Origin: JACDBZ01 sp036262075
GTDB taxonomy: Bacteria > Chloroflexota > Limnocylindria > QHBO01
Assembly (NCBI GenBank): GCA_036262075.1
Contig: DATAJO010000030.1
Span: forward strand, 62,001-126,000
Direction of reading: 5' to 3'
DNA length: 64,000 nt
The notes below the pieces were generated by a model. That model saw only the letters and a program-made list of their open reading frames with translations, did not search any database and had not been told where the DNA came from. The position numbers were made by a program, and so were the translations under genes. Below, piece after piece: positions 42,432-51,082 of this stretch (its first letter is position 1; every line of letters begins with the position of its first letter).

Positions 42432-44972
42432 CTAGACCTCGTAGACCTTGAGTATCTCGTCGCCGTAGTGGTTGATGACCTTCACCGCGATCTTCCCTGA
42501 CTCGGGTCGCGGGAACGGACGCGAGGTCGCGGAGTAGAGCGACTCCCAAGCCTCCGGATCGATGTCCGCTTTCAGCGTCTTCGAGAGCCGCTCATACGGC
42601 CGATCCCCGCCGCAGAAGTAGGCGTGGCGGACGAAGAACGACTCGCCGTTGTAGTCGGTATCGATGAACCACGACGCGATCATGTCGGGCGCATCGGACC
42701 GGATCTCGCCGGCGGTTGGGTCGTAGACGTCGATGCCGCGAATGTCGACCTGGAGCTGGCCGTCGTCGAGCGTACGGATCTCGACGTCGGGCTGACCGAA
42801 GACGGTGAACAGGTTGCCGGTACCCGTCTTCTTGAGCTGGTCGCCGAGCAGCAGATCGGCGTTCATGCGGGCGTACACGACCGGCAGGCGCCCGAGCGCG
42901 GTCATCTCTTCCGCCCGCGCGTCGAACGCGTAGCCGCACACGATCAGCAGGTCGGCCCAATCGGCCGCCTCCTTGGCCGCCTCGCGCACCAGCTCCTTGC
43001 CGACGGTGCCGTACTCGGGACCGATGGCGACCGCCGCCCGCCTGGTCGCGCCGCCCTCGTCGTACTTGCCGTCCGCCTGGATTGCGCGACCGGGGAACCG
43101 ATCGAGGGTCTCGAACGTGAGCCGCTGCTGCTTGACCTGGTTCTGCACGCCCGCCTTGCGCAGGTTGTCGAGCACCATGTCGACAAACCGGGCCGAGTCG
43201 ACCACCGGAACAGATCCGTTGCCATTGATATCTTCTGGCCCATCCCCTAGAACCCGATGCGGCGAGAGGCTCTCGACCGTGAACGGACCTGCCACCCGAA
43301 CGACCTTCGGATCGATGTGGGGACGGTCGTACAGAATCTCTGTCTCGGCGTGCCGCGCGATAGCGGCATCAATCTCGTCGCGCGTCATGCCATCGCGGAT
43401 GTCCGGGTTATTCGCGATTGACCCAAGAGTCACTCGAGGTATCCGCTGGTACTCGAAACCCATACGGATGTTGGGATTTGTGCCGTTGTCTGCCAAGCGG
43501 TAATACGGGTACCGAGCACCCATCATTCGCGAGCGTGCGATGGCCATAGCGACACGTGACGTGTCGATCGCTATCCACCGTCGTCCCCACTCCTCCGCGG
43601 CGGCGGCCGTGGTACCACCGCCAGACGTCGGATCTAGAACAAGATCCCCAGGGTCGGTCGACATGAGAATGCAGCGCGCAATGGTCAGTGGGCTCGTTTG
43701 AACTGCGTACCAGCGCTCGCTGAACGTTCCCACGATGGTGTCTGTCCACACGTTCGCAAGCTGCATCATCGGAAAGTCATCCTCGAACCGCTTATAGCCG
43801 AGCGTCTTGCCTTGGCTCACAACGCGGTTGGCCGCGATGAGACGCTGCATCCCCTCTATGTGCGTCTTCCAATGGCGGCCGGGGGAAGGACGAAACTCCT
43901 TTCCCCTGAAGTTGATAGGAACGATCTCGCTCGGAGAGCCTCCCGGACCCGAAATGTCAGCAGCGCGGAAGCGGCGGCCTACCGGTTCCTTCGCGAGAAG
44001 TTCGCGCGTTATTCGGACGTCGGACCCGTCCTCCAATTCCATCCAGCTGTACGTTCCACCAACCGTACGCTCCTCGCGCTGTAAGAAGAGAGGGCGAAAC
44101 TTCACCACATCGCGGTTACGCGCGTACCAGAGGATGTAGTCATAGTTCGACGGAAGGCGCGCGGCACCCAAGGGAGCTGTCTTGGCGAAGGCAATCTGTC
44201 CAACCACTTGGTCGCTACCGAATACCTCATCCAGGACTGCCCTCACCACGTGGACGTTCTCGTCTCCAATCTGGACGAAGATCGAGCCGGAGTCGGCCAA
44301 CAGGTCACGGGCGACCACGAATCGGTCTCGCAGGTAGCTCAGGTATGAGTGGATACCCAGCTCCCAGGTGTCGCGGAAGGCTTTGATCTGCTCTGGCTGG
44401 CGGGTCGCATCATCGAGCTTGCCGTCCTTGACGTCGCGGCGATCGGTCCGGACCTGCCAGTTCGACCCGAACTTGATTCCGTAGGGCGGGTCGACGTAGA
44501 TCATCTGGACCTGCCCCTTCAGGCCCTCCTTCTCGGCCAATGAGGTCATCACGAGCAGCGAGTCGCCCAGGATCATCCGGTTCGACCACTTCATCGGATG
44601 CTGGTAGAACTCGACTCGCTCGTCGAACTCCATACCGTTGAAGTCGCCGAACAGATCGAGCTGCTGCTCCCGCCCGGCGGATGAGGTAGCGCGCAGATCC
44701 TCGATCAGCGCCTTTGGACTGATGTGCTCCTGAATATAGATCGGGACCGATGGGACCTCGAGTGGCTGCTGGTCCTGCTCGTCCTTCCCCTTCCAGACCA
44801 GTTGCGGATCGAGGCTCGGGTCGCGCGGGTAGAGCAGCTTCTTCGGCTGGCTTTCATCCTGCTCGGCGAACTTCTCCAGCTCAGCCGTTGGAATGTTCAC
44901 GCGCTGGTCTCCGGCATGGCGGGTCTGCTCCACGCGTGTTGGACCCGCGGCCTTCCCAGTCTTGCGTGTCAC
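42432..44972 (-). CDS. Type III-like restriction system DNA methyltransferase (Mod), adenine-N6 class
   Basis: 846 residues. DPPYG at 161-165 is the catalytic motif IV, and the SAM motif DPTSGGGTT near 446-454 follows it, giving the beta-class order typical of Mod subunits. GDSLLVMTSL and SYLRDRFVVARDLLADSGSIFVQIGDENVH are further family blocks. A long C-terminal extension (about 600-846, YAFDARAEEMTALGRLPVVYARMNADLL) belongs to the subfamily paired with large Res helicases. GTG start at 44972, 3 bases after the res stop, preceded by AGGAG. With res it should form a modification-restriction complex. Confidence 0.88.
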   Translation of the reverse strand: MTRKTGKAAGPTRVEQTRHAGDQRVNIPTAELEKFAEQDESQPKKLLYPRDPSLDPQLVWKGKDEQDQQPLEVPSVPIYIQEHISPKALIEDLRATSSAGREQQLDLFGDFNGMEFDERVEFYQHPMKWSNRMILGDSLLVMTSLAEKEGLKGQVQMIYVDPPYGIKFGSNWQVRTDRRDVKDGKLDDATRQPEQIKAFRDTWELGIHSYLSYLRDRFVVARDLLADSGSIFVQIGDENVHVVRAVLDEVFGSDQVVGQIAFAKTAPLGAARLPSNYDYILWYARNRDVVKFRPLFLQREERTVGGTYSWMELEDGSDVRITRELLAKEPVGRRFRAADISGPGGSPSEIVPINFRGKEFRPSPGRHWKTHIEGMQRLIAANRVVSQGKTLGYKRFEDDFPMMQLANVWTDTIVGTFSERWYAVQTSPLTIARCILMSTDPGDLVLDPTSGGGTTAAAAEEWGRRWIAIDTSRVAMAIARSRMMGARYPYYRLADNGTNPNIRMGFEYQRIPRVTLGSIANNPDIRDGMTRDEIDAAIARHAETEILYDRPHIDPKVVRVAGPFTVESLSPHRVLGDGPEDINGNGSVPVVDSARFVDMVLDNLRKAGVQNQVKQQRLTFETLDRFPGRAIQADGKYDEGGATRRAAVAIGPEYGTVGKELVREAAKEAADWADLLIVCGYAFDARAEEMTALGRLPVVYARMNADLLLGDQLKKTGTGNLFTVFGQPDVEIRTLDDGQLQVDIRGIDVYDPTAGEIRSDAPDMIASWFIDTDYNGESFFVRHAYFCGGDRPYERLSKTLKADIDPEAWESLYSATSRPFPRPESGKIAVKVINHYGDEILKVYEV

Positions 44973-44975
44973 TCC

Positions 44976-47957
44976 TTACCCCTCCGTTACTGCCGCGTTA
45001 CCGCGGACGATGTCATGGATGGTGCTTGCAATCAGATCAGCGGCGTCCCAGGGATCGGTGATCTCCGTGAAGGCCCAACGACCGAACTCACCGAGGTTGC
45101 TGACGGCCGGCACCCAGTACGTCGCGGCCGTCTCGACCTTCACGATCTTGTCCTTCTTCCGCTCGCCCGTCACCTCGATCAGGAGGTTGAGCGGGTCGGG
45201 CCGGCCATGACGAAGCTGGACGGCGAAGTCCGGAATGTAATGACCCTGCACCCCCTCGTGCGTGTACGGGATGCGGAGGATGCCGGGGTTCTTGAAGTAA
45301 GCGACGACCTCGTCCATGTGGTCGAGCGTCTCGCCCACCTTCGACTCCCAGCCCGAGTCCTGGACCACATAGTTAAGGTGGCTCTTGGTCGTCTCGTAGA
45401 CGGTCCTTGTGGTGTTGAAGTCGACCTCCGACGTCGACCCCACGGCGTCGTACGGGCGGAGGATCGGCAGCAGTCGCTTCTCGCCCACGGTGCCACGGAC
45501 CATGGCGCTTGCAACCTTCTGCGCGGCGGTGTGGCTGTACTGACTCAGCAGGAGCATCTGCTCAAAGGCGCCGCCCTGGGTCACGACGCACTGGTTCATC
45601 CAGCGCTGGACGATCGGCAGGATCTGCGGGAAGAGCCACGGCTTCGGGCGCTGCTCTGCATCGAGCAGGTAGTTCTCCACCACCCGCTTTGACAGCGCGA
45701 ACGCAACCTGCTGTCGCCGGTATTCCCTCAGCTCGTCCAGGGTCGTCTCCTTGGACTCGCCGACGATCGGGTCCAGCTGTGCGCGCGTAGGAACCTCATC
45801 GGTGCGCAGCGTCATGGTGGAGTCCGGCGTGAACTCGGCCGTCAGATGCTCGGTCGGCATGTCCCACCGGTAGCCGATGACCCGCGGAAACGTGATCTCC
45901 AGATGCGCCCGGTCAGGCAGCGCGTAGACGCGATGGATCTCCTTCTGGACCGGCGGCTTTGCCGTACCGACCGTTGGAATGAAGCTGAACGGCACGCCGA
46001 ACACTTCGGCGTACTCTGGTTCAAACATCCCCTCGGCGTTCGGCTCGTAGCTGATGCGGCGCAGCCCCCGACCGACGACTTGCTCGCAGAGCAGCTGCGT
46101 CCCGAAGGCTCGAACCCCGAGGATGTGAGTGACGGTGTTAGCGTCCCAACCCTCCGTCAGCATCGAGACGCTGACGACGCAGCGGACCTGTTCACCCAGC
46201 TTGCCCCGCTTGCCGATGGTATTCATGACTTCGCGTAGCAGGTCTTCGTCCGTCAGTTCGTCGCGATGGTCCCCCCGCGCCCGCAGCTCGTCCTTGAACT
46301 CGTCGATCTCCTTCGCGGCCATCTTCTTGAAGTCCGCGCTCATCGACTCCCCCGATTCCAGCTGGGCCGAGTCGATCAACAGAGCATTCGGCCGATCGAT
46401 CCAGGCGCCATCGCTCGCATTCGAGAAGAGCGGCAGATTCCCTGAGTGCACAGTGGTGTTGTCGTCGGCATCGGTCTGCTCGTAGCCAGCGATCCAGTCG
46501 AAGACCATCTTGCTGATCGTGGTGTTCTGGCAGACAACGATGAACACCGGAGGCGTCCCGCGCCCCTCGAGTTGCTGCCACAGCTCGAACGACTTCTGAT
46601 AGTCGCGGTACAGGTGGTGTAGGGCCCCCTCGAGCTCCTTCGGAAGCGTGCGCGGGCCCTCGATGGCCGCGTTGTTCAGTCCCTTCTTCGGTAGCTCATC
46701 CCGGATTCGGATCCAGAGGTCTCGGAAGGTCGGGAGGTCGCCCTCCATCACGTCATCCGACGTCGGCACCCTTGGGATCTTCACGATCCCCGCCTCGATC
46801 GCATCGATCAGGCTGAAGTCCGACACGACCCACGGGAACAGCGTTCCTTCCTGGTAGCCGGAGCCGGCGAGGAAGAAGGGGGTGGCCGACAGGTCGAAGA
46901 CCGCGTTGACGCGGACCTTCTTCTGGACCTGACGCAGCCCGTTAAGCCAGACATGGGCGGCCTTGTTCGCCTCCTCGGCCTCCCGCTTCTCCTCACCCGT
47001 GAGCTTTGGCGCATCGGGGAGGCTTGCATCGGCAGCCTGATAGCAGTGATGAGCCTCGTCGTTGAGGACAACGATGTTCGTCTTGTTGCCGATGCTGCGC
47101 AGGACCCGGCGCACCATCTCCGCATCGGTCTCGCGGAACTGGTCGAGGTTGCCATCAGGCCCGGCTAGCAGCTTCTTCGTGGTTGCCGAAGCGCTGATTT
47201 TGTCGCGCTTGTTGAAGGCGTGGTAGTTCGTGATCACCACGGTGGCGGCCTGGAGGCGCTGGTGGAGGTCCGGCGGCAACAGGTCGCGCTCCTCGTAGTA
47301 GTTGTCCGGCGCGTTTGGCTTCAACACCCGGAGGCGGTCGCGAATGGTGATGCCCGGGGTGACGACCAGAAACGTATCGCTGAAGCGCTTGTCCTGCGGG
47401 TCATTCAGCTTGTTGAGCGCCTGCCAGGCGATGAGCATCGCCATAACCACGGTCTTCCCGGCACCGGTCGCCATCTTGAACGCGACCCGGTAGAGTCCGC
47501 CGCTTTTCTTCGCCGCCTCCTCGCGCAGCAGGTTGTCGATCCACTGCTGCTCCTTGCCGGCGACCTCGGTGATGTAGATCGCGGTCTCGAGCGCTTCGAT
47601 CTGGCAGAAGAAGAGCGGCCTGTCGCGGTCTTCGCGGGTCCAGTAATCGAGGAGCTCTCTAGTCGTCGCCGTGATGCCCGGCCAGCCCGCCTGCCGCCAG
47701 CCCGCGACATGCGCGCGGATGCGGTTGATGTTGTCGTTCTCCTGCATCCGCTCTGAGGTCCAGTTGCCCGGCAGGGTCATCTGCTCGGCGGCAACCTTCT
47801 TCTTGGGCTGCGGGATCGGGATGAAGTACGTCGAGCGGCGGCGTTGATCGACGATCTCGCTGGTGATGCCGTCCTCGTCGAACCGGAAGTGGCGCGTCGG
47901 TTCGCGGAACGGTGAGTTGAGGATCGGATTCTCAATGACCGTGGGCAATCGGTGCAT
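44976..47957 (-). CDS. Type III-like restriction endonuclease (Res), BPTD_3080-like
   Basis: 993 residues. SF2 helicase: Walker A MATGAGKTVVM near 163-172, DEAHH motif in VVLNDEAHHCYQ, and a C-terminal helicase half with VVSVSMLTEGWDANTVTHILGVRAF and VVGRGLRRISY. The end has a PD-(D/E)xK-like nuclease (about 925-970, YIPDFAVQL ... LIEVTGERKKDK). ATG 47957 with GAGGGGAGA upstream. The gene comes first and mod second, the reverse of the classic mod-res order. It is divergent from the LOTUS-like gene at 48040. Confidence 0.88.
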   Translation of the reverse strand: MHRLPTVIENPILNSPFREPTRHFRFDEDGITSEIVDQRRRSTYFIPIPQPKKKVAAEQMTLPGNWTSERMQENDNINRIRAHVAGWRQAGWPGITATTRELLDYWTREDRDRPLFFCQIEALETAIYITEVAGKEQQWIDNLLREEAAKKSGGLYRVAFKMATGAGKTVVMAMLIAWQALNKLNDPQDKRFSDTFLVVTPGITIRDRLRVLKPNAPDNYYEERDLLPPDLHQRLQAATVVITNYHAFNKRDKISASATTKKLLAGPDGNLDQFRETDAEMVRRVLRSIGNKTNIVVLNDEAHHCYQAADASLPDAPKLTGEEKREAEEANKAAHVWLNGLRQVQKKVRVNAVFDLSATPFFLAGSGYQEGTLFPWVVSDFSLIDAIEAGIVKIPRVPTSDDVMEGDLPTFRDLWIRIRDELPKKGLNNAAIEGPRTLPKELEGALHHLYRDYQKSFELWQQLEGRGTPPVFIVVCQNTTISKMVFDWIAGYEQTDADDNTTVHSGNLPLFSNASDGAWIDRPNALLIDSAQLESGESMSADFKKMAAKEIDEFKDELRARGDHRDELTDEDLLREVMNTIGKRGKLGEQVRCVVSVSMLTEGWDANTVTHILGVRAFGTQLLCEQVVGRGLRRISYEPNAEGMFEPEYAEVFGVPFSFIPTVGTAKPPVQKEIHRVYALPDRAHLEITFPRVIGYRWDMPTEHLTAEFTPDSTMTLRTDEVPTRAQLDPIVGESKETTLDELREYRRQQVAFALSKRVVENYLLDAEQRPKPWLFPQILPIVQRWMNQCVVTQGGAFEQMLLLSQYSHTAAQKVASAMVRGTVGEKRLLPILRPYDAVGSTSEVDFNTTRTVYETTKSHLNYVVQDSGWESKVGETLDHMDEVVAYFKNPGILRIPYTHEGVQGHYIPDFAVQLRHGRPDPLNLLIEVTGERKKDKIVKVETAATYWVPAVSNLGEFGRWAFTEITDPWDAADLIASTIHDIVRGNAAVTEG

Positions 47958-48039
47958 TCTCCCCTCGCATGGAGCTGGAGGGTACCGTACCGTTGTGTGC
48001 TGAGATGCTGTTGCCTAGCGCATTCTCAAGGAGGGAGCA

Positions 48040-48567
48040 ATGTCGGTCCAGACGAATGATCCGCGGGAGATGATCTTGGCCGCCTTCGCTGCAGCGCGGG
48101 CTTCCGGCAAGAAGGACTGGCGACAGATGACGACCGCGGTTCTTAAGAGCCGCCTCATGAAGCTCACCGACGGCTCTTTCGATGAAGGCCAGTACACGAA
48201 ACGCGGTATGAGAGGCTTTGTGGCTAAGTTCCCTGATCTCGTCGCACTCGATGACCACCGGACACACCCACTGGTTACGCTTCTGTGGGCCGGGGAGTCT
48301 CCGCGAAACGAGCCCGCAGAGGCGGCGTACGAAGTTGTTCCGGATGAGTGGCGCAGGAGTGTGCGCTCTAGCTCGGTAGATACACGGCTGATCGCAGACT
48401 TGGCTGCCGGCAAGACGGTCGCGCTCAACACAGACTGGAAAGGATCTGCGCTCATCAGGCGCCGATTGAGGGATGCCATGCGGCGGCGAGGGATGCGACT
48501 CCAGAGCGGGAGGATCGACAGAAGTGGTGCCGAGCGAGCGGTCTGCTGGGCCGAGCCGATTCGCTAA
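48040..48567 (+). CDS. OST-HTH/LOTUS-like domain protein inside defence island
   Basis: 175 residues. Residues about 8-75 (REMILAAFAAARASG, then WRQMTTAVLKSRLMKLTDGS, FDEGQYTKRGMRGFVAKFPD) follow the OST-HTH/LOTUS winged-helix layout, a fold that binds RNA, including G-quadruplexes, and helicases. The C-terminal part is basic (SALIRRRLRDAMRRRGMRLQSG). A strong AAGGAGGG site lies 4 bases before the ATG. It is the only + strand gene of the island, divergent from res and ending 4 bases into convergent drmC, so it may regulate or assist one of the two systems. Alternative: an unrelated winged helix. Confidence 0.6.
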   Translation: MSVQTNDPREMILAAFAAARASGKKDWRQMTTAVLKSRLMKLTDGSFDEGQYTKRGMRGFVAKFPDLVALDDHRTHPLVTLLWAGESPRNEPAEAAYEVVPDEWRRSVRSSSVDTRLIADLAAGKTVALNTDWKGSALIRRRLRDAMRRRGMRLQSGRIDRSGAERAVCWAEPIR

Positions 48568-49322
48568 GCAGGCGCTCCGACTCTGTGAATCAGACCGGCC
48601 TTACTCCACTCACGCACCAGAACTTCCGCTTGGGCAGCCACCGAACCATCCAACAAGACCCCGAGCTCGATGTTGCCGTGGAACCCGTGGTAAGTGAGAT
48701 TCGCTGAGGTAACCAGAAGGCGACGCGAGTCCACTACGATGAACTTGGCGTGGAGCGCCGACTGCTCATCATCAGGGTCCGCCGGTCGGGACCACAAGGG
48801 CGGCAGACCGACGTCGGGAGGCCAGTACTTGACGAGCGTCGCGAGCTTGTCTTCCATGCGGTCGGCAACCAGCGTGCAAGTGACTCCGCGTCGTGTCGCC
48901 GCGGCCAGCTCGGCAATGAAGGGGCCGGCCGCTTTTGTCAAGGAGTAGCCAACGACGATCGCTGTCTTGGTGGCCTCCTTGAGCATCTCTGACGCGACCT
49001 GCGCCGTCCTACGAGCGGCGGCGGGAGCCCCAGGGGCTGTCCAGACGAGCTGCGGTGCGCGACCGGTCGACACGCCCGCGGTCACGCCGATAAGCACGCC
49101 TCTGGCAACTTCATCGCCCAGACGACCGGACGCGCGCGAGAACGCCCGGCACAGCGCGGCCGCTTCGAGGGTTCCGATCCCGAGGGCCGATCGAACCTCC
49201 GCTATGGACCCCAGGTCCACGTCGCCCACGTCGAGAAGCTTCGCCAAGGAGGAACGTATGCCGGCAGGTAGGGCATGAGCGGCCTGCACCAACTCCTCGG
49301 CTGGGCCTGTGCCCTGAGTCAC
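48564..49322 (-). CDS. drmC: DISARM phospholipase D-like protein DrmC
   Basis: 252 residues. One HKD motif, LHAKFIVVDSRRLLVTSAN, at about 188-206 (His, Lys, Asp, then Ser-Ala-Asn), with a preceding IVVGYSLTKAAGPFIAELA block, matches DrmC, the phospholipase D-superfamily member of DISARM. With one HKD per chain it would act as a dimer. The start overlaps the drmB stop by 4 bases, and it ends the eight-gene operon. In DISARM, DrmC is the least essential core member. Confidence 0.88.
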   Translation of the reverse strand: MTQGTGPAEELVQAAHALPAGIRSSLAKLLDVGDVDLGSIAEVRSALGIGTLEAAALCRAFSRASGRLGDEVARGVLIGVTAGVSTGRAPQLVWTAPGAPAAARRTAQVASEMLKEATKTAIVVGYSLTKAAGPFIAELAAATRRGVTCTLVADRMEDKLATLVKYWPPDVGLPPLWSRPADPDDEQSALHAKFIVVDSRRLLVTSANLTYHGFHGNIELGVLLDGSVAAQAEVLVREWSKAGLIHRVGAPA

Positions 49323-51082
49323 AAGGAGTCCAGGAGGGCAATTCCCTCGTCCGACCTGAGCATGCCGCGATCGAGGAACTTGTTGCCATGTTCACATGAC
49401 GTCTCCGGCAGCAGCAGGCATGCGTGGCATGCCGCGCCGCTAAGGTGTTCGCCAGGATGCGGCTGCCGGTCACGACAGAGCGGGTCCTGCGAGCACCAGG
49501 CGGCATGCGCGACGCCTGCATCGAGGATTGCGCCAAGGCGCTGGGGCGTGCCGAAGCTCACCAGACCACCCAGGCTGCCGTCGGCGTCCGCGGCAGCCGT
49601 GTAGATGAGGATCCCCGCCTGTCCCTCGACACCGTAGACGCGCTCACGGATGGAGGCCATCCCGTAGCCGCAGTAGAGGGAGAGGTGTCTGATGAGGAGG
49701 TGCGCGAGCGAGTGAAGTCCCAGAAAAGTGACGGTCGGAAGGTTCTTGGCCGGCTGAAGCTTGCGCTGCGCCCGCCAAATGCCGTATGCCTTGCCGATCG
49801 CACCAGCCCGTGCTGCCAGCGTCGGGTCCAGCTCCAGCGGCCTGAATGCCTCCGCGTCTAGGCGAAGGAAGATGCCTTCTCCGAAGTTTTCGACGGCGGG
49901 CAACCACTCCGGCTTACCCCTTGTGATCGGGGCAACCGGGACGCTGTTTTCCTCCATCGCCTCCTGATCCCGCGCAGCAAGCCGAGTCAGACCACGTACG
50001 ACCCGTACCTCACGGAGGCGATCAACGAGAGCAACCGACCGAACGAGCGAGGAGAATTTCTGCGGTACAGCCCCATCCCGCGCCTGAAAGTAAGGGGCGG
50101 GCGGTCCGAGATCGCCGGTCGCGTGGGGGCCGCAGAGTGCGTGGTACTCCTCTTGCCTCAGCTCGTCCTCCGTCTTGACGACCTGCAGGTAGCTGTCGAT
50201 CGCAGCCATACCTTCGTCTACGGAATAGCCCTTGGGGACGAGGATCTCCGTCAGAAACGCCCTTCGCGTTGCCTCGCTCACCTGCAGCAACGTCGTCCAG
50301 TGATCCCTCAGGAGGACGCTCACCGGGCTCGAATGGCGCGGGAGAGAGAGCGCGCTCGCGGTGACCGAGAAGTAGACGTTCGATGCACCTCTGAGCACGC
50401 CACGCACCGCGCCGTCACAGTTGTCCTCGGCATCGGCGAGCCAGAACCGGAGACCCGAGCACGAGAGTTGCCTGAAGGAGCTCGGCTGCAGTGCCCCGCG
50501 CAGGCTGCGGCTACTTCGGCATTTCAGGCACTTGACGTAGAGCTCCGACAGGGTGTTCGAGGCACCGCGATCGTCCAGAACAAGAGCACCATCTTCTTCG
50601 CTGCACTCATCGGTGACATGCGACGCTGTCGCACCATCGGCCGTGGTCACGACCGCGGGAGCACGCTCCAACGAGTGGGCCCACCAGTGCCATGGAAAGT
50701 CGTCGACGTGACCATTCGGGCAAGCAACGACGAATCGAGCAGGTGCGGCGCCCACACTGCAGTCGCGGCGTTGACAGAACGAGCCTCGGATCAAGCGCGA
50801 GCAGCTCGGGCAGCGGTGGACAACCGGGAACCGTCGAACGGGAACGTCTCTCCGCTCCTTCGTCAGCGCCGGAGCTCGCAGGCTCCCGACGCCAAGAACA
50901 GATCGCAGGTTGGGCTCGTCGATCTCGTTGCCTCGGGGCCACGCGTGGAGGCCCAACACCATGTATGAATCGCGATCGGGCAGGTCGACTATCGCTCCGG
51001 GTCCGAAGGTGGTAATCAGCTGGCTGGATCGGACCTTCCCGAGGCGACCAACAGGAGGGCCCTTCATCTCGCCTCGAACCAT
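49319..51082 (-). CDS. drmB: DISARM DUF1998 protein DrmB
   Basis: 587 residues. It begins RLGKVRSSQLITTFGPGAIVDLPD, the typical DrmB head, with zinc-binding Cys clusters CPSCSRLIRGSFCQRRDC near 90-108 and CHACLLLPETSC near the end, around the DUF1998 domain (about 450-560, HLLIRHLSLYCGYG... GILIYTAAADADGSLGGLV). DrmB works with the DrmA helicase, and the pair binds DNA to block phage entry or replication. Start overlaps drmA by 19 bases. Confidence 0.9.
   Translation of the reverse strand: MVRGEMKGPPVGRLGKVRSSQLITTFGPGAIVDLPDRDSYMVLGLHAWPRGNEIDEPNLRSVLGVGSLRAPALTKERRDVPVRRFPVVHRCPSCSRLIRGSFCQRRDCSVGAAPARFVVACPNGHVDDFPWHWWAHSLERAPAVVTTADGATASHVTDECSEEDGALVLDDRGASNTLSELYVKCLKCRSSRSLRGALQPSSFRQLSCSGLRFWLADAEDNCDGAVRGVLRGASNVYFSVTASALSLPRHSSPVSVLLRDHWTTLLQVSEATRRAFLTEILVPKGYSVDEGMAAIDSYLQVVKTEDELRQEEYHALCGPHATGDLGPPAPYFQARDGAVPQKFSSLVRSVALVDRLREVRVVRGLTRLAARDQEAMEENSVPVAPITRGKPEWLPAVENFGEGIFLRLDAEAFRPLELDPTLAARAGAIGKAYGIWRAQRKLQPAKNLPTVTFLGLHSLAHLLIRHLSLYCGYGMASIRERVYGVEGQAGILIYTAAADADGSLGGLVSFGTPQRLGAILDAGVAHAAWCSQDPLCRDRQPHPGEHLSGAACHACLLLPETSCEHGNKFLDRGMLRSDEGIALLDSL

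Noticed and set aside
44976..47957. Res-like helicase as DrmD
   Set aside because: It pairs with a Mod methyltransferase 3 bases away and has a type III-like nuclease end rather than a SNF2 layout.
48564..49322. Phospholipase D protein as a stand-alone nuclease or toxin
   Set aside because: Four-base overlap with drmB and the DrmC-like layout make it part of DISARM.
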